64,000 nucleotides of DNA from Amphiura filiformis (Eukaryota; Echinodermata; Ophiuroidea; Amphilepidida; Amphiuridae): assembly GCF_039555335.1 (NCBI RefSeq), contig NC_092641.1, positions 34,125,548-34,189,547 on the forward strand, read 5' to 3'. Below are positions 12,701 through 19,983 of the stretch, in pieces. A model generated the notes under the pieces. That model did not search any database. It saw nothing but the letters and a program-made list of their open reading frames with translations, and was not told the origin of the DNA. Within the stretch, counting starts at the first letter, position 1. Every line of letters starts with the position of its first letter. Position numbers and translations under genes: made by a program.

Positions 12701-14884
12701 TCGCAAATAATGAAGGAGACTTGCGAGGAATATATTTGCGGGGAGTAGATAAGTCAAGTGACCGCTTATGGGTTCGAATTTCAACCAGCCTAATCTTGAA
12801 GTTCCTGTGGCCGAGTGGTTAAGGCACAGGTCTCGTAAACCTGAGGTCCTGGGTTCGATTCCCAGATGGGATCACTTTTTCTACTTGTCTCCTTTATTAT
12901 TTGCGACGGTGAACCTGGTGAAAAATTATGTTTATTTATCATATTTTTTCTTCAAAAATTTCACATGGAGGATTTGAAAATGGGCAAAGTAATAGGGCAG
13001 AAAGGTTGAAATTACAGGCTGTTACTATGTTGATTTTCTGATTTTAATGAATGACTGCCTTTACTTATGCCCTTTGGCTCAATCATGTTTGCACCAAACC
13101 AGCACACTCTAATACACACATCTACTCAAAGAAGACCTCCACAAGTGCGAACAACTGATGATACATGGAAATCGCGGAATGATAAAGTTATGGATGAATT
13201 TTTATGATAGATATTTTTCTTTTTGAATTTTCAGGCAGGTTAGTGCGGCCCATCTACAGCAATGACAGTGATGATAACAATAAGTCAACTGATGAAAGAC
13301 CAGCTGCAAAAGATGATGAAGATCGCAAGTCAGTGGCTAGTCAGAGATCTGCAAAGTCACAAGTGTCCTTTGCCAAAGATACAAAAATGGATGCAGAAGA
13401 TGAAGAGAAGAAAAAGGAGGAGGAGGAAGCTAAGAAGAAGGAAGAAGCAGCCAAGAAAAGACAGGAGGATTTCCAACAAAATGCTGCTAGAATGAGATTC
13501 AAAAGGTGAAGTTTTTTTTTTAATTTGTCAAGGCTAATCTAGCATTAAACAACAGAAATCTATTTAGGTAATGCAGACAGCTGGTGCAAAGAATGCCCTC
13601 CCGCTAGAAGCTCTGCAAATCCTGGTTTGAAACTGCATGTGCTGGTAGGGCATTCCATTCTGTGGGAGACCAAGTTAAATGTTGGGATTTTTACAGGATG
13701 GTTAAGTTTGTGTGATCTGATGAGAAGATTTAGGCAGTTTAGGCTTGAACAGACTGAAAAGTTTGTTTTGGTATGTTTGGTTGATATTGTATCACTCTAT
13801 TTTTAAAGACAAAAATTATGATGTTGTACTTAAGTCACACCCACCCACAAAATGGATTAGTCTTACTGACAGTGATTGCAAACTAGGTCTGAAAATTAGC
13901 ATAAATGTAATCAAGTGGTGAATGATATTTGTCAGTCAGATGGCCTGGTGCACCCAGTCGGGGAAATTGAGACTTATTCAAATTTATTGTGAATTTTTAA
14001 ATTGCAACTGAATTGTATATTGTTACACCTGTTTCCATTTATAGCACAAACAAATCAATAACAATCTGGTCAAATCAATTATGATCAACTCAAATCAATT
14101 TGTTTTTGTATGAAAATATATGGTTCGCCATAGAACATTTGATTAATTTCTGCAATTCTTACCTCTTCACAGAGTACCTGGTGGAACTACAATAACATCA
14201 GCTCCAAGGAAAGAGGCCCCTCCCAAGGACGACTCCCCTCCGAGTCGTACTGCATCGGCACGTTCCGACACCTCCAAGACTTCACAGCGAACAGCAAGCG
14301 CTACATCTCAGAAATCCATTGATGACAAAACTGGCGATCCTTACAAGCAAGACCCTAAAAACATGTCTGCATCAAGGACTAGTTTAAGAGATGATAGTAA
14401 GACAATACCAGCCAAAGTTGCTGGATCACGGGAGAGTGTTAAGTCTAAACAGAGTGTACAGGGTTCTAAAGCAAGTTTTATATCGGCCCAGTCGCTGTAC
14501 GGTGCACCAAAAACATCCGATAAACGGAGTATCACCAAGTCGCAAGCATCTCTTCGTTCCAATCGTAGCAATAAAGAGCGCACAGGATCGGCCGAGTCCA
14601 GAAAGTCGGTCGCTGCTGCAAACCAGGATGCAGAGGGTAAAAGTGGTTCATCGAGAACGCCATCGGCTAAGTCGGTATCAAAAGCGCCCACTGTTGGTGA
14701 TGTGAAGGAAGCAACTGATGCAGAGAATGCTACCGCTGATAGTGGTAGCAGACCTGCAAGCAGTAAGTCTCAAAAAGATGGAAACAATCAGAAAGATGAT
14801 GATGTTGAAGTGAAAGATGAGGACAAAGTGGAAACAGGGGATGATGCGGAGAGTAGGCACAGCAAGGAACAACCATTGTATTAA
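437..14884 (+). CDS. DNHD1: Dynein heavy chain (DNHD1-like), 3' part of the gene with a long C-terminal tail
   Basis: The window enters this gene at an AAA6 exon. Exons read as 437-~700, 1690-1870, 2013-2231, 3152-3417, 4119-4372, 5143-5431, 6494-6695, 7335-7534, 8062-8201, 8516-8793, 9604-9735, 11812-12543, 13235-13505 and 14173-14884. From 1690 onward every junction I checked is phase-compatible. Dynein hallmarks in order are LTDFHQLILLRIMRPDRL (AAA6 entry), GWLVIENLHLASESI (AAA6 Walker-B-like strand), the lid helix with LLVARQMFG, IVYGNIVTNEWD, then ECHWFNSLLCHVRQSL, VWMGGLANPKSVITALRQE and GVWLEGASWD of the C-terminal domain. Dynein heavy chains are microtubule motors; DNHD1 is linked to sperm flagella in mammals. 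The divergence from ordinary axonemal chains and the LLPP motif after AAA6 favour DNHD1, but another divergent axonemal chain is possible. The exons from 9604 to the stop encode 615 low-complexity residues not seen in typical dyneins. The family call is firm; the symbol and the tail joining are inferences. Confidence 0.8.
1690..1870 (+). CDS. Dynein exon: AAA6 core
   Basis: Acceptor ATCCCACAG ends at 1689 and donor GGAG|GTGAGT follows 1870; the exon leaves phase 1. The 60 codons contain ECLSMGEG and GWLVIENLHLA, matching the dynein pattern of an LGQG-like turn followed by a Walker-B-like strand (usually W-V-V-L-Q-N-C-H-L). The Q-N-C-H of canonical chains is replaced by E-N-L-H. Confidence 0.88.
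2013..2231 (+). CDS. Dynein exon: AAA6, RFxIWLTTEP segment
   Basis: Phase 1 in and out (acceptor CCATCAG, donor ACGG|GTGAGT). The residues SRFCIWLTTEP followed by IPETLLQSMRI correspond to the conserved dynein segment F-R-L-F-L-T-S-x-P, then the I-P-x-x-x-L-Q-x-S stretch that follows AAA6. Confidence 0.9.
3152..3417 (+). CDS. Dynein exon: AAA6 lid, probable GC donor
   Basis: Acceptor TGTTTCAG; enters in phase 1. The frame includes MVFGACVIHGLLVARQMFG, equivalent to the conserved lid helix with F-H-A-x-x-x-x-R-x-x-F-G. The next exon starts in phase 0 at IVYGN. The best phase-0 donor is GAG|GCGAGT after 3417, a GC donor, which restores the family pattern E-I-x-Y-G. The alternative TTA|GTAGAG after 3411 is also phase 0 but a weaker donor. 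Confidence 0.82.
4119..4372 (+). CDS. Dynein exon: IVYGNIVTNEWD segment
   Basis: Acceptor TACTTACAG, donor CTAG|GTGAGA; phase 0 in and 2 out. It begins IVYGNIVTNEWDMMYLSSIV, the counterpart of the very conserved dynein I-x-Y-G-G-x-V-T-D-D-W-D. Gly-Gly has become Gly-Asn, and the second Asp has become Glu. Confidence 0.9.
5143..5431 (+). CDS. Dynein exon: C-terminal linker
   Basis: Acceptor CCTTACAG, donor CAG|GTAAAG; phase 2 in and 0 out. It encodes a helical stretch, SGQDFLKYLDNLYELQ through IPEMPQ-like SIEMPQSIGFVLLQ. This region is poorly conserved across dyneins and links AAA6 to the C-terminal domain. Confidence 0.85.
5640..5720 (-). repeat. Retroelement 3' tail with (TGATC)n-like microsatellite
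   Basis: On the minus strand TTTGTAAATAAATTTGATC leads into a run of degenerate pentamers (GATCT, GATTT). A polyadenylation-like AAATAAA followed by short tandem repeats is typical of CR1-like LINE 3' ends, as also seen at 40.2 and 56.7 kb in this window. Confidence 0.45.
6494..6695 (+). CDS. Dynein exon: FNxLLxxVRxSL segment
   Basis: Acceptor TTTCACAG, donor GAAG|GTAAGA; phase 0 in and 1 out. ECHWFNSLLCHVRQSLHEL and the downstream VPKSWLHP with TVMSWIEG match the dynein run R-F-N-x-L-L-x-x-I-R-x-S-L ... V-P-x-x-W ... L-x-x-W. Confidence 0.92.
6785..6857 (-). repeat. tRNA-like sequence in a dynein intron (SINE or pseudogene)
   Basis: On the minus strand an A-box-like GTAGCTTAAATGG is followed about 40 bases later by GGTTCGATCCC, a perfect B-box core. 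The anticodon arm pairs poorly and no reliable anticodon can be assigned, so this is a tRNA-derived repeat rather than a working tRNA. Confidence 0.5.
7125..7275. repeat. Inverted repeat in a dynein intron
   Basis: The segment containing CAGTGGTATGTCCTTT near 7160 recurs as its complement AAAGGACATACCACTG near 7225. The flanks (GAAGACATCTGTAT against ATACAGGTGTCTTC) also pair. The arms are about 55 bases with a short loop. Confidence 0.65.
7335..7534 (+). CDS. Dynein exon: start of C-terminal domain
   Basis: Acceptor CAATAG, donor GAG|GTAAGA; phase 1 in and 0 out. GHLLSVWMGGLANPKSVITALRQ aligns with the family pattern of a W-x-x-G-F-x-x-P-x-x-F-x-T-x-x-x-Q stretch. A proline-rich insertion (DPTRPPPPRG) precedes it. 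Confidence 0.9.
8062..8201 (+). CDS. Dynein exon: C-terminal domain, GVWLEGASWD
   Basis: Acceptor AATTTCAG, donor GCTGG|GTAAGG; phase 0 in and 2 out. GGMYLRGVWLEGASWDLKN matches the hallmark G-x-x-x-x-G-L-x-L-E-G-A-x-W-D of dynein C-terminal domains. Confidence 0.92.
8516..8793 (+). CDS. Dynein exon: end of the canonical C-terminal domain
   Basis: Acceptor TATTTTAG, donor CCGG|GTAAGA; phase 2 in and 1 out. MPSIYIRPVI and IIECPVFMNRSRQ correspond to the final dynein strands (M-P-x-I-x-x-x-P ... Y-x-C-P-V-Y-x-x-x-x-R). WVMAGVALILDP is the usual last strand, where most dyneins stop. An acidic and Pro-rich insertion of about 40 residues lies between the two strands. Confidence 0.92.
8935..9117. 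mobile_element. Foldback MITE, family A copy 1
   Basis: It begins GGGCTATTCTATC and ends in the complementary CAACTGGAATAGC. Inside, ATGACCTTAATCTTCCA pairs with a diverged AAGATTAAGGTCATG. Relatives lie at 16.4, 26.2, 58.8 and 60.2 kb. It sits in a dynein intron. Confidence 0.75.
9235..9510 (-). mobile_element. Penelope-like retroelement, 3' fragment
   Basis: On the minus strand the frame RRIMESIWIRKKSPQVMNRDEG is the characteristic end of the GIY-YIG endonuclease region of Penelope-like elements (pattern E-A-x-x-I-R-K ... M-N-R-D-E-G). It stops at 9320 and is followed by the usual SEEEC-coding tail. Only the C-terminus is present, so the copy is 5'-truncated. It lies antisense in a dynein intron. 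Confidence 0.6.
9604..9735 (+). CDS. Probable linker exon between the dynein domain and its tail
   Basis: Acceptor CTTCCCTAG, donor TTTG|GTAAAT; phase 1 in and 1 out, fitting both neighbours. It encodes SQFSVPIPKPPKAVEETP and then SLLKLKNNLF. If the donor is not used, the frame stops at 9753-9755, which would give a short isoform ending soon after the motor domain. It is less certain than the flanking exons because the residues are not diagnostic. Confidence 0.55.
9853..9935. repeat. Interstitial telomere-like repeat
   Basis: A perfect core CCCTAACCCTAACCCT at 9898-9913 lies within about 80 bases of degenerate CCTAA words. Further single units occur at 10351-10372 and 60369-60380. Confidence 0.7.
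10182..10350. mobile_element. Foldback repeat, family B copy 1
   Basis: GAGAATAAAGATTTTGTTTTTAG at the left pairs with its complement at 10328-10350 across an inner inverted repeat. A second copy with the same left flank (TTATTTGAATTGAAGTG) is at 54769-54940. Confidence 0.65.
11531..11648. repeat. Tandem duplication, 59-bp unit
   Basis: TGTCATGTTTACAAGCACTG and the following 40 bases occur twice back to back, with one substitution near the end. It lies in the intron just before the first tail exon. Confidence 0.85.
11812..12543 (+). CDS. Disordered tail exon 1 of the dynein gene
   Basis: Acceptor TTGTTATAG, donor GAAG|GTAAAT; phase 1 in and 1 out. The 244 residues have no recognisable fold. 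A basic Ser/Arg stretch (MRSQRSRQSVRSAQV) is followed by an acidic one with HEDEEEEELEALL, then repeated SRPVSA-type words. The frame is open over 867 bases, which is exceptional here. It could belong to a separate gene, but no promoter or clear start codon precedes it: the nearest in-frame ATGs lie before the acceptor. Confidence 0.75.
12801..12873 (+). tRNA. tRNA-Thr(CGT)-like gene or tRNA-derived repeat
   Basis: The 73 bases fold as a cloverleaf: D arm GCC/GGC, anticodon stem CAGGT/ACCTG (827-831, 839-843), loop CTCGTAA with anticodon CGT, T stem CTGGG/CCCAG around TTCGATT. A- and B-boxes are good and a TTTTT Pol III terminator follows at 12876. The acceptor stem is weak: only five of seven positions can pair (two as G:U), and the discriminator is C. 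It lies in an intron of the dynein tail. It may be a decayed gene or part of a SINE. Confidence 0.55.
13235..13505 (+). CDS. Disordered tail exon 2: Lys/Glu-rich helix
   Basis: Acceptor AATTTTCAG, donor AAAAG|GTGAAG; phase 1 in and 2 out. After RLVRPIYSNDSDD comes a Ser-rich segment and then a charged run (EDEEKKKEEEEAKKKEEAAK) likely to form a single alpha helix or coiled coil. Confidence 0.75.
14173..14884 (+). CDS. Disordered tail last exon with stop codon
   Basis: Acceptor CTCTTCACAG; enters in phase 2 and runs to TAA at 14882-14884. The 237 residues are Ser/Lys/Arg-rich with repeated SxRS and SKxS words. ERTGS occurs here as well as in the first tail exon, which supports the two exons belonging to one protein. 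The last 40 residues turn acidic. Confidence 0.78.
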
Positions 14885-15233
14885 TGCAGACAAATTTTGT
14901 AAATTATATATTTTTCTTGCCTGTAAAAAGTCTTTGGGTGCGAGGATTTGTTAGGGGTAAGAACTGTCTTAGGTATGACTAACATGAGGTTATTGTTAGC
15001 AATACACGGCGCTTACACATTCAAAATTATTGTACTTGTAGTGAATTATATTTTGTGAGCTTATTTTTGGTAAACCCTAGACACCAGAATTCTAAAAGGG
15101 AAAATGTTGTTAAAAGTGTGGGGGTTTCTTTTGATGAATTTTTGCAAACAAGTAGATTTCTTTTTAATATAGTGAATTAGCAAAAATCATATTTTATTAT
15201 TGTATAGTTTGTATAATATGTATACATGAAGTA

Positions 15234-15998
15234 AATAAATAGTTATGTTGAACATTATTTAATACTAAATTGAATTGTGATTCAAATAGGACCTCTTATT
15301 TGATGTGTTACGATAATATGATTTTTTGTTTGTTTGTTTAGTTTCTTTTGTTTTTATAAAACAAAACTATTTTTCTGTTTGTGCAATTAAATGTGTATTA
15401 TATCAAATATGAATATGTCCACTGTAAATATGAAATATATTTATGAGGCTTAAAAATAACATGTATTTTGATTCAATTCAAAGAAATATTAATTTTGAAC
15501 CGTCCAAATTGTTGTAAAATTTGATGCCACTTAAGAGTGAAATTTAGAAAATATTTTGTAAAGTTATTAAGTAATCAAGTTGAAATTGTCTTCTGTGCAA
15601 GAGCTTATTTTGTGAGAATCAATTCTAACTCTTGCAAAGTAGTTTTGCAGGCATCGTTTGATTTTCCAAAATTACATTCCAAGTAAGGGCTCATATTGAA
15701 ATACCCTACCACGTTTTCACACAGAAAGAAGGCAGGATTCCCCTCGCTAAGCTAAGCGCGCCTCAGGAAAGCTCGGTCATAAAACGGATGGATTATATGC
15801 ATCAGTGATACACTCTGCCCAGGATTTTAACAAAAGAAGGCTAGCACAGGAAAGCTGCAGGATAGCGCACACCTTCCTGTGTAAGGGAATTTCAATATGA
15901 GCCCTAATGTTATATGTAAAATGTAAAGGCATTATCCGTGAATCTGGCAAAGGATTTGTTTAGGAGCTTTAAAATTAAAGTGAATAAAAGTCAATAAA
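15234..15998 (+). terminator. Candidate poly(A) signals
   Basis: AATAAA at 15234, 15983 and 15993, all downstream of the stop codon at 14884. Which one is used cannot be told from the sequence. Confidence 0.45.
15687..15904. mobile_element. Harbinger-like MITE in the 3'UTR
   Basis: The terminal inverted repeats begin GGGCTCATATTGAAAT at both ends and extend imperfectly for about 40 bases. The flanks show a TAA duplication (15684-15686 and 15905-15907). The 3-bp TAA target and GGGC terminus are typical of PIF/Harbinger MITEs. At 218 bp it cannot encode a transposase. Confidence 0.8.
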
Positions 15999-16375
15999 GT
16001 TGTATTTTAAGAAAAAATTGCAAACTGCAGTGTTGGTAAATGTAAAGCTCCGTTAAATTTTGTGTAGCTATGAGTGTCTGTATGGACAAACTCTTTTTTT
16101 AAGTCATGATCGGTCTTATCACCTGCAAGGTACTTTGATACTTTCGTTTTTCCTTTAACTGTTTTTGTATTGTGCCTTGAATATCTTGTTTTGATGGTAT
16201 GCATATGCGTTATAAATCCATTAAGTTAATTTTAAGTGATTTTCAATGATATTATTTTTAGATTTTTTGATGCAGCGAATCACTGATGCCTTTAAAAATT
16301 TGTGCAAAATCAACTTTGATTCACACAAATTCTGTCATGATTGAGATCTCAACAAAATTCTATCCTGGTATTCAT

Positions 16376-16530
16376 GGTAATGGACTATTCCAGTTGAAAT
16401 CCATACACCCCAATGGAAGACATGACCTTAATCTTTTACACAAGGAGTGTGAATTTCAATAGTGATTACACTGAATTGGTGGGAGATTAAGGTCATGTCT
16501 TCCATAGAGGGTGTATGGATTTCAAAATGG
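16376..16530. mobile_element. Foldback MITE, family A copy 2
   Basis: GGACTATTCCAGTTGAAATC at the left and its complement ending GGAATAACC at the right, with GACATGACCTTAATC and GATTAAGGTCATGTC pairing inside. Confidence 0.8.
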
Positions 16531-18090
16531 AATAACCCGTTGCACTTACCAGAAAACTTAACTAGTAAAATAGATATACCGGATATGATATAATATAGAT
16601 AAGGTTAATAGTTAATATCAGATATGAAATATGTGATATTGCCAATGAAGCAATTATTATACCCTTAATAGTACCCATGTAAGTGGGAAGAAGAAATTGT
16701 GGCATGTACCCTTAACAACCACATCCGTCCATATGAAATCCGTCCATATGAAATCCGTCCATATGAAATCTGTCCAGTACAGTATTGTGCTTACAATATG
16801 TTTATTCTAAGTGTATAACAATGTAATTTAGAAATTATTATTATCTTATGAAATTCGTCCAGCCGTGTGGTGCTTACAGTGTTTATGCAAAACCACCAAA
16901 TCATTACACTTGGTGAATCAAGGTAAAATCACAGATACTTTTATTAGGGTTTGGAGCTCCATGCTAAATACTCCATTTTATGGGAAATTTTTTAGTGGCT
17001 TGAAAAGATCATGTTCCCTAGGAACACTGCGTAAGTTTGTTTGGCATTAATTGGTGAAAATTATTTGTTTTTTGTTACTGCGTGCATCAATGAAGTCCCA
17101 ACTCATGCTCACGTGAGACTTACATAAGCATGCGCCAGCCACACATTACACAACATACAACCTAGCCTAGTGCAACGCCTAACTGTGTGCACGCCATTCT
17201 ATATATACACAGTGTCAAGGGTCTCAAATTTTTCTCACCAATTATAAGCCAAGCATAGGGATGACAGTTTTCAGGCAATTTTAAGCCCATTTTTAGGCTT
17301 TACAGCCCAAATTTGCATGTTTTTTCAGGCTTTTCCTGCAAGCATCCCTGTAAACAAACTTTAGCTACAGTATATTAAATTGTGAAGACCCCGGAGATGG
17401 TTTTCAACTCAACTTTTGTGAAGGCCATTGCTTGAGTGAGATGGGGAATCAATTTACATGGGGAATCAAAATTTGCATCCAAGATCAAAGATTTTGGACT
17501 TGTATGTTGCTTCATGGGTGTGAGCAACCAACCAATGTCGGACACAATTATGACAATAGGGATTTGTTATGGACAGTGTTTTTCAAATAGGCCATATATT
17601 TATAGTATGATCAGTTCGTAATCGGTGGGCCTTATAACATCACAGATATATATTTTATTTTGTTTTGTGACATCTTGCCAGAAGCATCGCAAGCTATTAA
17701 TTGAAGTCCTATTCTTGGTCTACACTCTTAACATCAGTTTACTTTTCGGCGTAGTGGTAAAAGCTTAACAATTCCCGCCGATTACAAGCTGATCAAAGTA
17801 TAGAGAACCCTATTATTGAAGATGGTCCCCAAGTGTACTATAGGTATGTAAGATTTTAATGACTTGAGATGTACATAAAATAATTCATTCCGTCCATCCT
17901 GTAACATAGCATGTTGTAAAAATGCGCCAAGTGTGTGAAATTATGAATTAAAACTACTTGACCTGAAAGTTGGTAAGTCTTGTATTGATTTTCATTCAAG
18001 TTTTTGGTTGGTTTACATTGTTGTCAAATTTTTCTCTTTATCACAATATTTGTGCATTCACCCGTGATGCCAATGTCTCGACTTTTGATA
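16530..18090. other. Intergenic, nothing recognised
   Basis: Apart from the 15-bp tandem repeat, I see only short open frames without family resemblance or splice context. Confidence 0.5.
16723..16775. repeat. Short tandem repeat, 15-bp unit
   Basis: Three and a half copies of ATCCGTCCATATGAA. A diverged half-copy appears again near 16849. Confidence 0.85.
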
Positions 18091-18094
18091 TAAA

Positions 18095-18470
18095 ATTGGA
18101 TGATTTGAACCCATTACACAAATTTATTGGTCAAGCTACGCATTTAAAAATATTATTGGATGAGAATGAGATGTTAAATTATTGGACGAGACGTAGTAGA
18201 GTCCAATATTTTAACTCGTAGCGAGACCAATAAATTTTGTATTGCCAAGAAACCATCCAAATTTATCATCATTTTATTGTGTTTTCAAAATCTTTTCTTG
18301 GTCAAATAATGTGATTTCGTTTAAAATTTGACTTTTGATCAACAACGATTTTTGGTCAAAAATTGTTGGAGAAAAATGTTGGAATGCCTATCCAACAGTC
18401 CAAGTGTTGAATATATTGGACTCTATATAAAGTATATTATAGGAAGGAAGATTCTGAGAACATAAATGTG
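18095..18470. mobile_element. Foldback repeat, family C copy 1
   Basis: TTGGATGATTTGAACCCATT, then CAAATTTATTGGTCAAGC, pairs with its complement at about 18215-18265 around the centre GGACGAGACGTAGTAGAGTCC. A diverged 3' half (TTTTCTTGGTCAAA ... ATAGGAAGGAAGATTCTG) follows, as it does in the second copy at 57.3 kb. Confidence 0.7.
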
Positions 18471-18880
18471 CCAAATTGGGCTACTTGCTGTGACTAACAG
18501 CGACTTGCTTAAAATTGGACTATAGCAATGGGTTTTGTGACCATATACTGCAGGCTTTGTCATTCAAGTGCTCCTCCACCCAATTGGGTGATTTATGTTC
18601 TAAATAACTGCCTAAATGTCTGGTATTGGGTGCTTTTTGAGTTGGACTACTCGAGCCAATTTGCAGCATCGGGTACTGAAGTGTTTTGGCAACACTGGTA
18701 TCATCCAGATAAAGGGCACAAACCAGTGATTTTCTGATCTTGCAATTGCTTTAAAATGAAGCTGCAGGCGCAACTTCAAGGCAGTGCAAAAACTTTTCCT
18801 TCTTCACTTCACTCTTGGCGAACCATTCAGCATTCCATTTAATTGGGGACAGCTTAAAATCACAAGTGCTGGCGTACATA

Positions 18881-19983
18881 CAGGCTGAGTCAAAAAGAAG
18901 TAAACTCATGTTTGAGAAGCTGTAACTCGAGATCTGTAAGGAGCCTGCTAAAAATAAAAATACCACTAAAAAGAGCAACTTGTACACGTCTACATAAAAA
19001 AAGAATTGTTGCAATTGCTCACAGCAAACTAAAGTTATATTCATTTGAATACAACCACCCATTTTTGTAGCTGCACACGGCTGGTTGATTTTCATCCTTT
19101 TCAATTTCGACGAATCAGCAAAGTGCTAACAGGATTTATTGTTGAAACTTTTGCTTTTTAAAAATTAATATTCAACAAAGTCCATGACGGCCTTATAGTT
19201 TGTAGGGATACCAATTTTTAAATTAATTTTAAATTAATTTTCAAGCTTCTGCGATCGTTCGCAAAGACTTAAAAGTCTTTTGCAAGCGATTCGCAGAAGC
19301 TTGATTGGGGAATGTTGGGTAAAGGATTGAGCTGATCTTTGGTCTTGCTGTAACTAACTCTAGCAATGTTCACTTGTGATCTAGCAGTTCATGGTCTGTC
19401 TGAAGCTTCCGGCTGTCTGTTCCTTAGTGTCCCATGCACATTGAGCTTATTCACATTCTTTTATACTGCTTCCTTACATGAAACCCGGTTAGCTGTAGGA
19501 AATTGGAGACGAAAAAGACGCCGAACTTCAGTGGGACTCGTAGTTTCATGATACTTAGTCGACAGAAACGTGCGCTCCCGTGCGGTAAATTGTGGTGCCA
19601 TGTTGTCATTTGGCCCGTTTAATTGTAATGTAGTGAAATGAGGTAAAATTCATATTGAAAAGAGCCCTTTAACATGTAGGAATTATTGATCGAAACCACA
19701 CCTGCCACAGAACTTTATTTGTATTTGAATATCGCGCCTTACCAATCAATATAATAGGTAGGCCTCTACTTGGGAAGTGAAACCGTGTGCAGCTACAAAA
19801 ATGGGTGGTTGTATTCAAATGAGTATAACTTGAGTTTGCTGTGAGCAATTGCAACAATTTCTTTTTTTATATAGACGTGTAGAATTAGCTCTTTCCAGTG
19901 GTATTTTCATTTTTAGCAGATTCCTTACAGATCTTGAGTTACAGCCCCTCAAACACGAGTTTACTTCTTTTTGACTCAGCCTG
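18881..19983 (-). mobile_element. Tc1/mariner-superfamily transposon, decayed, long inverted repeats
   Basis: Both ends begin CAGGCTGAGTCAAAAAGAAG and are inverted for about 205 bases, to TGTAGCTGCACACGG. TA dinucleotides flank at 18879 and 19984. The element is 1103 bp, shorter than an intact one, and its middle holds a broken transposase start on the minus strand. Confidence 0.8.
19330..19601 (-). pseudogene. Transposase N-terminal helix-turn-helix remnant
   Basis: From the ATG at 19601 the minus strand reads MAPQFTARERTFLSTKYHET and then SPTEVRRLFRLQFPTANRV. This is the N-terminal helix-turn-helix of Tc1/mariner-type transposases (the DUF4817 pattern with E-R-x-F-L and F-R-x-x-F-P). It runs into a stop after about 46 codons; KNVNKLNVHGTLRNR continues after the stop, as expected for the family, and a second stop follows. 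No catalytic DDE/D region remains. Confidence 0.75.

Larger units (their letters stand above)
14885..16015 (+). other. 3'UTR of the dynein gene
   Basis: AT-rich and without open frames after the TAA. Canonical AATAAA signals stand at 15234-15239 and, as a close pair, at 15983-15988 and 15993-15998, so short and long 3' ends are possible. A Harbinger-like MITE (15687-15904) would lie inside the longer form. Confidence 0.5.

Noticed and set aside
18751-19104. 117-codon minus-strand frame
   Set aside because: It overlaps the inverted repeat of the mariner-type element and shows no coding pattern.
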